Shown one piece after another: positions 1 to 7,843 of a DNA stretch of 34,216 bases. The translations under genes were made by a program, and so were the position numbers. The first letter of the stretch is position 1; every line of letters begins with the position of its first letter. The notes beneath the pieces are model-generated. The model made no database searches. It saw nothing but the letters and a program-made list of their open reading frames with translations, and had not been told where the DNA came from. This stretch comes from Bacillota bacterium (GTDB lineage: Bacteria > Bacillota_A > Clostridia > Lachnospirales > Lachnospiraceae): contig JAEZSL010000089.1 in assembly GCA_023443925.1 (NCBI GenBank), positions 1 through 34,216 of the forward strand, given 5' to 3'.

Positions 1-46
1 CATATCCTTTCGTTTCATTTGGTATATTTTTGTTAACAATAAATAG

Positions 47-75
47 ATTATACCATGACAATATGGGAATATCAA
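47..75 (-). promoter_or_regulatory. Leftward sigma-A promoter of a divergent gene outside the window
   Basis: Read on the minus strand, TTGATA (70-75) and TATAAT (47-52) are separated by 17 bases, a near-consensus sigma-A promoter. It points out of the left edge. An AAAGGAT followed by ATG (complement of bases 1-3) may be the ribosome binding site and start of that gene, but the spacing is only two bases, so the true start may lie further left. A gene divergent from the inositol regulator is plausibly part of the same regulon (inference). Confidence 0.6.
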
Positions 76-121
76 CAATAATATAACAAAAACATACGCA
101 AAATATAACAAAAAATAATGA

Positions 122-150
122 TTTACAGATAAAAAGTAATAATATATAAT
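122..150 (+). promoter_or_regulatory. Sigma-A promoter for the DeoR-family regulator
   Basis: TTTACA (122-127), a 17-base spacer and TATAAT (145-150) precede the regulator by about 165 bases. The remaining leader is AT-rich with no obvious fold. The 1-314 gap otherwise holds only the divergent promoter and a short repeated AATATAACAAAAA motif (around 78-115), which could be part of an operator but is not diagnostic. Confidence 0.55.
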
Positions 151-314
151 TAATTTTATTAGTAAATCATAAAAGACTTACAGGAATCAGCATTCTAATA
201 GAATTCCTTGCCAGAGTTTTTAAGCGGGTATTTTTAACGAGAATTGATTTTAGTGAAATGGAATAAGGGTAATTTTAGCATAAGCTACCCGGTATTGAAA
301 CGGAGGATAATTTA

Positions 315-1094
315 ATGGGAATGAGATCTTTTCGCATTAAACAGATGGAACAGTATATTATGGAACATGACCTGGTCTCCATGGAAGAGTTAAGAGGAGT
401 ATTCGGGATCTCCATGAATACGGTAAGACTGGATGTGACCGAGCTTGTAAATAAAGGAGTTATCCGGAAGGTGTACGGAGGCGTGTGCAGCAACCAGAAG
501 GGAAATCTGGTACCCTTTGAAGAAAGACAATCAAGGAATATCCAGGGGAAAATATCGGTAGGCAGGGAAGCTGCAAAGCTTGTGAATGACGGAGACATTA
601 TTTATATTGATTCCGGCACAACTACTATGTATGTAATCGACTATCTGGGAGATTCCAGTAATGTTACCGTTTTAACCAATAATTTAAATGCCATCAACCG
701 GGCTGTGGCCCTTCCTGGAATTAATGTTATCAGCCTTCCGGGAACCCTGGAGAGAAAGACCAACTCTTTTGTTTCGGCGGATACGGTCCGCACCCTGGAG
801 AAATACAATATTAAAAAAGCTTTTATGGCATCCTCCGGGATATCGGAAAGCGGCATGGTAACTAATGCTTCGCCTTTGGAATATGAGGTTAAAAAGGCTG
901 CCATTGAAAATAGTGATGAAGTCTATCTGTTAATCGACTCATCTAAATTCGGCAAGAGTGCAATGCTTACCTATGCCAACATTACCGGGATGAGTAAAGT
1001 TATTGTAGATGATCAGGCAGGGGAAGATCTTTTGGGTTTATGTGAGAAAAAGAATGTGGAGGTCATACTGGCGAAAGATGATATGGATGCCTGA
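315..1094 (+). CDS. iolR: DeoR-family transcriptional regulator, probable inositol regulator
   Basis: A 259-residue DNA-binding repressor of the DeoR/GlpR type. Residues about 5-57 form the N-terminal winged helix-turn-helix (MEELRGVFGISMNTVRLDV, then the GVIRKVYGGV wing). The rest is the DeoR C-terminal sensor fold, with the phosphosugar-binding D-S-G-T-T-T motif near residues 97-102 and LPGTLER near 142. The start is fixed by a GGAGG eight bases upstream of the ATG. It precedes the inositol catabolic genes in the same orientation. Bacillus IolR is of the same family and responds to an IolC product, so the role as inositol repressor is inferred from position and family. It may instead sense another sugar phosphate. 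A 600-base gap separates it from iolJ, so it is probably transcribed on its own. Confidence 0.85.
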   Translation: MGMRSFRIKQMEQYIMEHDLVSMEELRGVFGISMNTVRLDVTELVNKGVIRKVYGGVCSNQKGNLVPFEERQSRNIQGKISVGREAAKLVNDGDIIYIDSGTTTMYVIDYLGDSSNVTVLTNNLNAINRAVALPGINVISLPGTLERKTNSFVSADTVRTLEKYNIKKAFMASSGISESGMVTNASPLEYEVKKAAIENSDEVYLLIDSSKFGKSAMLTYANITGMSKVIVDDQAGEDLLGLCEKKNVEVILAKDDMDA

Positions 1095-1137
1095 TCAAAA
1101 CAAGGTGTTTTCGGGAGTTTAGTAAATCCGAAGCATA

Positions 1138-1274
1138 GAAGAATAGCAAAAGAGGCTATTCTTCACGATTTATGCCCAAAAAGCATGGGCGTTAGTGTGA
1201 AATAAAAGACATTTCACATCTTGATTTGAGGCAGTAAATCATCTTTCAGCAGATGATTTATGCCATGGGAGCTA
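1138..1274 (+). repeat. Mosaic palindromic repeat, copy A
   Basis: A chain of hairpins. GAAGAATAGC, seven bases and GCTATTCTTC lie at 1138-1164. A linker with GCATGGGCGTTAG follows. TGTGAAAT, seven bases and ATTTCACA lie at 1196-1218. A long stem at 1230-1264 (GGCAGTAAATCATCT against AGATGATTTATGCC) is followed by ATGGGAGCTA. The same modules recur at 4461, 21051 and 32781. It fills much of the 1095-1694 gap between the regulator and iolJ. A short open frame at 1253-1450 begins inside it and is not credible as a gene. Confidence 0.75.
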
Positions 1275-1497
1275 TGATAATGAATTTATGGATTAGCCGT
1301 TCTGTTTATTATCATATCTCTATCACAGCCGGCTTACCTCATAATTCTTATATACTTTTATTAAAGTATATCCTCGTACCTTGTCTCAGAAGTTCTGAAA
1401 CAATCATTCAAAAGCAAAATATCATTACTAATCACTATATATCAGGATAAGAGTGTCATATCCCTAGGCTGACATTATCGGTAACCTATGAATGAAC

Positions 1498-1546
1498 ACT
1501 GAATAAGAAAACTAAATAAGAAAACTAAATAAAAAAACTGAATACG
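1498..1546 (+). repeat. 13-bp tandem repeat
   Basis: Units ACTGAATAAGAAA (1498), ACTAAATAAGAAA (1511) and ACTAAATAAAAAA (1524), then a partial ACTGAATACG. Three and a half imperfect copies sit upstream of the iolJ promoter. Length variation by slippage could change spacing in the regulatory region (inference). Confidence 0.7.
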
Positions 1547-1603
1547 AATACAGATTTTTCGTTGCCCTCCGGGCAGGAATCACCACTTTTTTTACTAATA
1601 TAA

Positions 1604-1632
1604 TTGACGAATAGTTATATTTATGTTAAATT
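1604..1632 (+). promoter_or_regulatory. Probable promoter of the iol operon
   Basis: TTGACG (1604-1609), a 17-base spacer and TAAATT (1627-1632). The -35 is good and the -10 matches four of six positions. It lies 50-90 bases before iolJ and is the best candidate in the 1275-1694 gap. A small hairpin (TGCCC, three bases, GGGCA, about 1563-1575) lies just upstream. Confidence 0.45.
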
Positions 1633-1694
1633 ATTGGTAAGTTATTAATAAATTATAAATAAGTTTCTGAAAAGAAGGAAAGGTGAGTGAAGTT

Positions 1695-2537
1695 GTGTCG
1701 TTGGTTGATATGAAATCACTTTTAACAAAAGCGAAACAGGGAAACTACGGAATCGGCGCTTTCAGTGTCGGTAATATGGAGATGATTTTAGGAGCGGTTA
1801 AGGCTGCTGAGGAAAGCCGTTCTCCCGCAATTCTTCAGATTGCTCAGGCGAGACTGCCATATTCCCCTCTAAAACTTATTGGACCAATGATGGTAGCCGC
1901 GGCGAAGAATGCTTCCGTGCCCATAGCAGTACATTTTGACCACGGAACAGATCCAGCGGTTATCCGTATGGCTCTGGAACTGGGGTTTACTTCGGTTATG
2001 ATTGATGCCTCCCACTTAAAGCTCAGCGAAAATATCCGTATGGTGAAGCAGGTTAAGGATATGGCGGATCAATACAAAGCCTCCGTGGAAGCGGAAGTAG
2101 GCCAGCTTGGTAAAAGCGAGGATGGTTCAGAAGATACTGGAATGTTTTATTCAAATCCAAACGAAGTAAAAGAACTGTATGAAAGTACGGGAGTGGACGC
2201 AATTGCTCTTTCCATAGGCAATGCCCATGGATTATATACCCAGGAGCCGAAATTAAACTTTAATATACTCTCCGATACCGGTAAGCTTGTATCAGTTCCC
2301 CTGGTACTTCACGGCGGTTCCGGCATCAGTGCGGAAGATTTTAAAAAGTGTATTCAGTTCGGTATCCGCAAAGTAAACATTGCAACCGCCAGCTTTATGG
2401 CAGTGGAAGCGGCCGCCAGAAAATATGCGGCAGAAGAGAAAAAAGATTATTTTAAGCTCAGTGCTGAAATGGTTAACAGTGTGTGTCAGAATATAAAAGA
2501 ACATATTGAAATATTCGGAAGTGACAATAAAGCATAA
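1695..2537 (+). CDS. iolJ: Class II aldolase, 6-phospho-5-dehydro-2-deoxy-D-gluconate aldolase (IolJ)
   Basis: A zinc-dependent class II aldolase of the fructose-bisphosphate aldolase/GatY family. In this operon it should cleave 2-deoxy-5-keto-D-gluconate 6-phosphate to DHAP and malonic semialdehyde. The metal site is visible: VHFDHGTDP near residue 80, VEAEVGQLG near 135, NAHGLYT near 178 and VLHGGSGI near 206. The chosen GTG at 1695 gives the usual N-terminus (SLVDMKSLLTKAKQGNYGIGAF) and lies seven bases after AGGTGAG. A GTG at 1683 or the ATG at 1710 are alternatives. It is the first structural gene of the operon and is followed 81 bases later by iolC. Sequence alone does not exclude an ordinary fructose- or tagatose-bisphosphate aldolase; the context favours IolJ. 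Confidence 0.85.
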   Translation: MSLVDMKSLLTKAKQGNYGIGAFSVGNMEMILGAVKAAEESRSPAILQIAQARLPYSPLKLIGPMMVAAAKNASVPIAVHFDHGTDPAVIRMALELGFTSVMIDASHLKLSENIRMVKQVKDMADQYKASVEAEVGQLGKSEDGSEDTGMFYSNPNEVKELYESTGVDAIALSIGNAHGLYTQEPKLNFNILSDTGKLVSVPLVLHGGSGISAEDFKKCIQFGIRKVNIATASFMAVEAAARKYAAEEKKDYFKLSAEMVNSVCQNIKEHIEIFGSDNKA

Positions 2538-2587
2538 TACCGGGAAAACAGATATTTAATTATACCGGCATATTCGATACAGATATG

Positions 2588-2601
2588 TTAAAGCGCTAAA
2601 A
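2588..2601 (+). promoter_or_regulatory. Possible catabolite-responsive (cre-like) site before iolC
   Basis: TTAAAGCGCTAAAA shares the AAAGCGCT core and matches 10 of 14 positions of the palindromic CcpA operator TGAAAGCGCTTTCA. It lies about 20 bases before the iolC start, inside the operon, where a bound CcpA could act as a roadblock. The short GCGC palindrome could also be chance or a small hairpin. Confidence 0.3.
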
Positions 2602-2618
2602 GCGCGCAGGAAGGAGAA

Positions 2619-3638
2619 ATGATGGAGTATATTCAGTTTGCGAAAGACAGGCCTCTTGATATTATACTGCTGGGACGGATTGCCATTGATTTTAACCCCG
2701 TGGATTATTATAAACCTCTTTCGGAAAGCACTACCTTTAAAAAGTATCTGGGAGGTTCACCGGCTAATATTGCGGTAGGAATGGCCAGATTGGGAAGAAA
2801 AGCAGGATTTTTTGCCAAAGTTTCAGACGACCAGTTCGGTGATTTTGTAGAGAATTATTTTAAAAAGGAAGGTATTGATACCAGTCATATCACCCGGTGC
2901 GGCGGAGGTGAAAAGCTTGGACTTACCTTTACGGAGATACTAAACGAAACCGAAAGCAGTATATTAATGTACCGCAACGGTGCGGCGGATTTACAGCTCC
3001 ATGTTGATGATATTGAAGAAGATTATATAAAACAGGCAAAAGCCCTGTTAATATCCGGGACCGCCCTGGCTCAGAGTCCCAGCCGGGAAGCGGCCTTAAA
3101 GGCCATGTCCCTGGCCAGGAAAAACGGTACGGCAATTATCTTTGATATTGACTATCGTCCGTATAACTGGAAAAACCAGGATGAAATCGCCATATATTAT
3201 TCTCTGGTAGCTATGAACAGTGATATTATCTTAGGTTCCAGGGAAGAATTTGATTTAACCCAGAAGCTTTCGGCACCAGGCCTCTCAGATAAAGAGACTG
3301 CGGCTTTCTGGCATGAACACGGCGTAAAGATCGTAATTATTAAGCATGGAAAAGAAGGTTCTACCGCCTATACCGGAGACGGAAACCATTACAGCATCAA
3401 ACCCTTTCCTGTGAAACTGCTAAAATCCTTTGGCGGCGGGGACGGGTATGCTTCCGCCTTCCTCCACGGAGTGTTTGAAGGCTGGGATATGATAGACTGT
3501 CTCGAATTCGGCAGTGCTTCCGCAGCTTTATTAGTGGCAAGCCATGCCTGTTCTGAGGATATGCCTTCGGAAGAAAAGGTACTGGAATTCATAAAAGAAT
3601 GTAAACTAAAATACGGCGACATGATTGCAAGAGTTTAA
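2619..3638 (+). CDS. iolC: 5-dehydro-2-deoxygluconokinase
   Basis: A PfkB/ribokinase-family kinase of 339 residues that phosphorylates 2-deoxy-5-keto-D-gluconate at O6, making the product that inactivates IolR and feeds IolJ. The PfkB N-terminal signature is at about residues 45-60 (KYLGGSPANIAVGMARLGRK). The C-terminal signature is GGGDGYASAFLHGV near residue 273, with the catalytic Asp in GGGD. Two adjacent ATG codons follow an AAGGAG; the second (2622) has the better spacing. It lies between iolJ and iolB with short gaps, as in other iol operons. Confidence 0.92.
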   Translation: MMEYIQFAKDRPLDIILLGRIAIDFNPVDYYKPLSESTTFKKYLGGSPANIAVGMARLGRKAGFFAKVSDDQFGDFVENYFKKEGIDTSHITRCGGGEKLGLTFTEILNETESSILMYRNGAADLQLHVDDIEEDYIKQAKALLISGTALAQSPSREAALKAMSLARKNGTAIIFDIDYRPYNWKNQDEIAIYYSLVAMNSDIILGSREEFDLTQKLSAPGLSDKETAAFWHEHGVKIVIIKHGKEGSTAYTGDGNHYSIKPFPVKLLKSFGGGDGYASAFLHGVFEGWDMIDCLEFGSASAALLVASHACSEDMPSEEKVLEFIKECKLKYGDMIARV

Positions 3639-3685
3639 TAAATCAGGGAATTAAGTTCCTTATAGATTGCAGATGGGAGGCAGCT

Positions 3686-4450
3686 ATGTTTGATTATCTG
3701 GCATTTGATCCGGACGGGAAAAAGGAAGTAGCCCGCATAAACGGTTTCAACAGTGAAATGCTCATGGATATTACGGTTTACCGTATGAAAAAAGGTGACA
3801 GTATTAACATATATGAAACAGACAAGGAAACAGCTGTATTACTTACGGAAGGAAAGGTAACCTTTCAATGGGAAGATAATATAGAAGAGGCCAAACGGCA
3901 AGGTGTATTTACGGATTCCCCTTACTGTCTTCATCTTAGCAGAGAGAAAAAGGTCGTTATTACGGCACGGGAAGATAGTGAGATTCTCATTCAGGCCACG
4001 GAAAATGACAGGGATTTTGAAAGCCGGTTTTATAAAGCGGAAGACTGTAAAATAGAACTCATGGGTGAGACCCAGTGGGAAGGTACGGCCAAGCGGGAAG
4101 TTCTTACTATATTTGATTACAAAAATGCACCTTATTCCAACATGGTTATGGGAGAGGTAATTACCAAAGCGGGACGCTGGTCCAGCTATATCCCCCACAG
4201 CCATCCCCAACCCGAGGTTTATTACTATAAATTCCGGAAACCTCAGGGCTTTGGTGCGGCTTTTATCGGAGATAACGTATATAAGACAACGGACGGCGGT
4301 GCAGCTGCCATCCCCGGTGACCTTACCCATCCCCAGACCGCGGCACCGGGTTATGATATGTATTACTGCTGGATGATACGCCATCTGGATGGTAATCCCT
4401 GGACTACAAGAGACAATGATCCGGCTCATGTTTGGCTGTTGGAGGAATAG
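3686..4450 (+). CDS. iolB: 5-deoxy-glucuronate isomerase
   Basis: A 254-residue bicupin metalloenzyme that isomerises 5-deoxy-D-glucuronate to 2-deoxy-5-keto-D-gluconate, after ring opening by IolD and before phosphorylation by IolC. The metal-binding cupin motif is clear (PHSHPQPEVYYYKF, residues about 170-183), as is the C-terminal GDLTHPQTAAPGYDMYYCW. The length is slightly below the 270 of Bacillus IolB. GGGAGG seven bases upstream fixes the start. It begins 47 bases after iolC and is followed by a mosaic repeat that separates it from iolD. Confidence 0.92.
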   Translation: MFDYLAFDPDGKKEVARINGFNSEMLMDITVYRMKKGDSINIYETDKETAVLLTEGKVTFQWEDNIEEAKRQGVFTDSPYCLHLSREKKVVITAREDSEILIQATENDRDFESRFYKAEDCKIELMGETQWEGTAKREVLTIFDYKNAPYSNMVMGEVITKAGRWSSYIPHSHPQPEVYYYKFRKPQGFGAAFIGDNVYKTTDGGAAAIPGDLTHPQTAAPGYDMYYCWMIRHLDGNPWTTRDNDPAHVWLLEE

Positions 4451-4460
4451 ATTTACAGGC

Positions 4461-4546
4461 ATTAGTGTGAATTATGAGAAGTAAATTCACACCCTGTTTG
4501 GTCGCAGTAAATCATCTGCGAGCAGATATGCTATGCCATGGGAAGT
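4461..4546 (+). repeat. Mosaic palindromic repeat, copy B, inside the iol operon
   Basis: GTGTGAATT (4465-4473), ten bases and AATTCACAC (4484-4492) form a perfect nine-base stem. Compared with the GTGTGAAAT/ATTTCACAC version at 32781, one base has changed on each arm so that pairing is kept. It is followed by CCTG and GCAGTAAATCATCTGC with GCAGAT...TATGCC (4504-4538), then ATGGGAAG. The right arm of this second stem has decayed. The unit lies between iolB and iolD. Confidence 0.75.
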
Positions 4547-4560
4547 ATTGGTTTATAAGA

Positions 4561-4588
4561 GGTACCCGCACAAAGCGGACCGGGTATC
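4561..4588 (+). promoter_or_regulatory. Hairpin in the iolB-iolD spacer
   Basis: GGTACCCG (4561-4568) pairs with CGGGTATC (4581-4588), with one G-T wobble, across a 12-base loop. No T-run follows, so it is not a typical terminator. It could affect processing or stability of the iolD message. Confidence 0.4.
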
Positions 4589-4614
4589 TGTTAAATATGC
4601 AAGGAGGAGTTACA

Positions 4615-6546
4615 ATGGGTAAATTAACGATGACGGTAGGTCAGGCACTGGTGAAATTTTTGGATAACCAGTATGTAAGCTTTGACGGAAGTGAAGAAAA
4701 ATTCGTGGACGGTATCTTTACCGTATTCGGACACGGTATTGTATGCGGGTTAGGACAGGCGCTGGATGAAAATCCGGGGGAATTAAAGGTCTACCAGGGC
4801 CGCAATGAACAGGGTATGGCTCATGTGGCGGCAGGTTTTGCAAAGCAGAGTAACAGACGGAAAATTATCGCCTGCGCTTCCTCCATCGGGCCGGGAGCAG
4901 CCAATATGGTAACGGCGGTAGCCGATGCTACGGCTAACAATGTTCCATTGCTGGTATTGACAGGAGATACCTTTTCCACCAGACAGCCTGATCCGGTGTT
5001 ACAGCAGATCGAACAGTTCCATGATGCAACCATTACCACCAGTGATGCTTTCAGACCCGTATCCAGGTACTGGGACCGGGTAAGCCGTCCGGAGCAGTTA
5101 ATGGGTGCGCTTATTAATGCAATGCGGGTACTTACAGACCCGGAAAAGGCAGGCGGTGTCTGCATTACCTTACCTCAGGATGTACAGGGAGAGATCTTTT
5201 CCTTTCCGGACTATTATTTTAAGAAGCGGGTTCACAGAATTGTCAGGACGAATCCAGACTCCTATGAGGTCCAGGATGCAGTAAAGCTTATTTTAAGAAA
5301 GAAAAAACCCATGGTAATCGTAGGCGGCGGTGTCAGGTATTCGGAAGCGGGCGAGGCCGTTAGAGAGTTTTGCGAAAAATTCCGGATTCCATTTGCAGAG
5401 ACCCAGTCCGGCAAGAGCGTAATTCCTTCCTCCCATGCTCTTAATCTTGGCGGAGTAGGCGTAACCGGCAACAGTGCAGCCAATACCATTGCCGCCAAGG
5501 CGGATCTGATTCTGGGAATCGGTACCAGATTAACGGATTTTACCACAGGTTCCAAAGAACTGTTTCGAAACAAAGAGGTGGAATTTGCCCTGATTAATGT
5601 ATCCAGATATCATGCCGAAAAACTGGATGCATTTCCCGTGGTAGCCGATGCCAAGGCAGGAGTTTTGGCTATTTTAAGTGCACTGGAAAGCACAGGTTAT
5701 CAATCTGCCTATACTACAGAAATTGAGACGGCGAAACTTGGCTGGCTGAAAGAAATGGATTTCTTAACCGGTACGGTTTTTGATGAAAACTATCAATCCT
5801 TTGTAAGCGCCAAAGAACCTGGAGTGGAGGATGAATTCGTAACGGCTACGGGAGGTGTGATTACCCAGACCGGAGCCCTTGGAATTATCAGAGAGCAGAT
5901 TGAAAAGGATGCTATTATAGTAGGTTCTTCGGGAAGTCTGCCCGGTGATCTGCAGAGAATGTGGACAACGGATGCCAGGGACTCCTACCATATGGAATAC
6001 GGTTATTCCTGTATGGGCTATGAGATTGCGGCTGCCCTTGGTGCGAAACTTGCCGAGCCGGACCGGGCATGTTATGCCATGGTCGGAGACGGAGCCTTTA
6101 TGATGCTCCATTCCGAGCTTGCCACGGCTTTACAGGAAAATAAAAAAATTACGGTGCTCCTCTTTGATAACTGCGGTTTCGGCTGTATCAACAATCTCCA
6201 AATGGGCAAAGGTATGGGAAGCCTTGCAACCATGTTCCGTTATCGGGATGGTGCAAGCGGGAAACAGGACGGCAGATTAATCACCACAGATTTTGCCATG
6301 ATCGGACGTGGTTACGGAATGACAACCTTTACGGCAAAAACCAATGAGGAACTGATCAACGCTTTGAGTGAAGCGCAAAAGACCGATAACTCCGTTCTTA
6401 TTGATATAAAGGTATTACCCAAATCCATGACAGGTGATTACGGTTCCTGGTGGCATGTAGGTATCGGAGACAGCAAGACCAACGAAAAGATTAAAGCAGC
6501 TTATGAAGACCGGCAGGAACACCTGGAGAATGCAAGATTGTACTAA
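4615..6546 (+). CDS. iolD: 3D-(3,5/4)-trihydroxycyclohexane-1,2-dione acylhydrolase (decyclizing)
   Basis: A 643-residue thiamine-diphosphate enzyme of the acetolactate-synthase fold that opens the cyclohexanedione ring to 5-deoxy-D-glucuronate. The catalytic Glu of the cofactor site is in NEQGMAH near residue 65. The ThDP/Mg motif starts at GDGAFMM (about 491) and ends at [10 protein letters not shown] (about 520-529). The C-terminal [11 protein letters not shown] is typical of IolD. The frame is open upstream to 4474, but those 47 codons translate the mosaic repeat; AAGGAGGAG seven bases before the ATG at 4615 and the conserved N-terminus set the start. The inserted repeat is the only large gap in iolJCBD. 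Confidence 0.94.
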   Translation: MGKLTMTVGQALVKFLDNQYVSFDGSEEKFVDGIFTVFGHGIVCGLGQALDENPGELKVYQGRNEQGMAHVAAGFAKQSNRRKIIACASSIGPGAANMVTAVADATANNVPLLVLTGDTFSTRQPDPVLQQIEQFHDATITTSDAFRPVSRYWDRVSRPEQLMGALINAMRVLTDPEKAGGVCITLPQDVQGEIFSFPDYYFKKRVHRIVRTNPDSYEVQDAVKLILRKKKPMVIVGGGVRYSEAGEAVREFCEKFRIPFAETQSGKSVIPSSHALNLGGVGVTGNSAANTIAAKADLILGIGTRLTDFTTGSKELFRNKEVEFALINVSRYHAEKLDAFPVVADAKAGVLAILSALESTGYQSAYTTEIETAKLGWLKEMDFLTGTVFDENYQSFVSAKEPGVEDEFVTATGGVITQTGALGIIREQIEKDAIIVGSSGSLPGDLQRMWTTDARDSYHMEYGYSCMGYEIAAALGAKLAEPDRACYAMVGDGAFMMLHSELATALQENKKITVLLFDNCGFGCINNLQMGKGMGSLATMFRYRDGASGKQDGRLITTDFAMIGRGYGMTTFTAKTNEELINALSEAQKTDNSVLIDIKVLPKSMTGDYGSWWHVGIGDSKTNEKIKAAYEDRQEHLENARLY

Positions 6547-6626
6547 TTTGGGTTCCAAAGGGTATGAATTTGGAGATGGTCTGTTAGGGTGATTCCAGAT
6601 TAAAAAAGATTAATAATGCAGATCTT

Positions 6627-6655
6627 GTTATAATAACACCAGTAATCTTAAGATT
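6627..6655 (+). promoter_or_regulatory. Paired palindromes in the iolD-iolE gap
   Basis: GTTATAATAAC (6627-6637) and AATCTTAAGATT (6644-6655) are two perfect inverted repeats seven bases apart in the 315-base gap (6547-6861). The first contains a TATAAT but no matching -35 was found 16-18 bases upstream. They could be an operator for a second promoter serving iolE-iolA. The rest of the gap shows only a second isolated TATAAT near 6811 and one near 6836. Confidence 0.35.
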
Positions 6656-6861
6656 AAGATCCATGAAAAAGCCTGGTCTCATCAGGAAAAAATCAAGAGA
6701 GTTAATCGTTTCCATATCCCTTTGCTGCCTTTTGCGTATTTCATGTTATGTATTTGGTGCAGCTACAGGCTTATAGAGTGCAATTAATTTCTCTCTCATC
6801 TTATCTAATATAATGTTTTGCAAATAGATCCAATTATAATATAACATGGAGGAATAGAAAA

Positions 6862-7758
6862 ATGCTTAACAAAGATAAAATCAAACTTGGAATTGCACCC
6901 ATTGGCTGGACCAATGACGATATGCCCGCACTGGGAGGAGAGAATACCTTTGAACAGTGTATCAGTGAAATGGCACTGGCAGGCTTCACCGGCTGTGAAG
7001 TCGGTAACAAATATCCGAAGGATACCACAGTATTAAAGGAAGCTTTAGATTTAAGGGGAATGCGTATCGCCAGCAAATGGTTCTCTTCCTTTTTAGCCAC
7101 AAAACCCTATGAAGAGACGGAAGCAGAATTTATAAAAGAACTGGATTATTTAAGTGCATTAGGCGCCGACCGCATCAATGTTTCAGAACAAAGCTACTCC
7201 GTACAGGGCAATGAAGAACTTTCCATTTTCGATAACAAGGTATACTTTACGGATGAAGAGTGGGATAAACTTTGTGACGGCTTAAACCGGTTAGGCAAAC
7301 TTGCCGCAGAACGCGGCTTTAAGGTATGCTTCCATCACCATATGGGCACCGGTGTCCAGACCATAGCAGAAACGGAACGCCTTATGGACAATACGGACAA
7401 AGACTATGTATTTTTATGCTATGATACGGGACATTTCACCTTTTCCGGAGAAGATCCTCTTTACATATTGAGAAAATATCCGGAAAGAATCGGACATGTG
7501 CATTTAAAGGATGTAAGAGAAGAAGTGCTGAAAAAAGCTACCGAAGGTAAATGGTCTTTCTTAAAATCCGTAAGAGAAGGCACCTTTACCGTACCTGGTG
7601 ATGGCTGCGTGGATTTTAAGTCCGTATTTGAAGAACTGGATAAACAGGGCTACGAAGGCTGGCTTTTAGTGGAAGCCGAACAGGATCCGGCCAGGGCAAA
7701 TCCATTCCGTTATGCAAAAATGGCACGGGGTTATATCAAAGAGATGATTCAGATATAA
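6862..7758 (+). CDS. iolE: Myo-inosose-2 dehydratase
   Basis: A 298-residue TIM-barrel protein of the xylose-isomerase-like/AP-endonuclease-2 superfamily. It removes water from 2-keto-myo-inositol (scyllo-inosose) to give the dione that IolD opens. Typical IolE features are KLGIAPIGWTNDDMP at the N-terminus, GCEVGNKYP near residue 50, FHHHMGTGVQ near 158, CYDTGHFTFSG near 187 and GHVHLKDVR near 212, which supply the metal ligands. GGAGG ten bases upstream of the ATG sets the start. It follows iolD after a gap with palindromes and precedes iolA by 85 bases. Confidence 0.93.
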   Translation: MLNKDKIKLGIAPIGWTNDDMPALGGENTFEQCISEMALAGFTGCEVGNKYPKDTTVLKEALDLRGMRIASKWFSSFLATKPYEETEAEFIKELDYLSALGADRINVSEQSYSVQGNEELSIFDNKVYFTDEEWDKLCDGLNRLGKLAAERGFKVCFHHHMGTGVQTIAETERLMDNTDKDYVFLCYDTGHFTFSGEDPLYILRKYPERIGHVHLKDVREEVLKKATEGKWSFLKSVREGTFTVPGDGCVDFKSVFEELDKQGYEGWLLVEAEQDPARANPFRYAKMARGYIKEMIQI

Positions 7759-7843
7759 GCAGATAGAAAAATATATATAAATTGATTTTTGAGGACTCAG
7801 TAACGATTGAGTTGGCAGCAGTTTAGAAAGGCATGGTAAAAGT

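Noticed and set aside
1138..1274. CRISPR array
   Set aside because: The repeated modules are hairpins of different types with irregular spacing, not identical direct repeats with unique spacers.
1253..1450. 65-codon open frame between the regulator and iolJ
   Set aside because: It begins inside the mosaic hairpin repeat, has no ribosome binding site and shows no recognisable protein features.
3839..4462. 207-codon open frame antisense to iolB
   Set aside because: It lies wholly opposite a well-identified gene, has no binding site and looks like a codon-bias shadow.
4474..4614. N-terminal extension of IolD by 47 residues
   Set aside because: These codons translate the repeat and hairpin; a strong AAGGAGGAG and the conserved N-terminus place the start at 4615.
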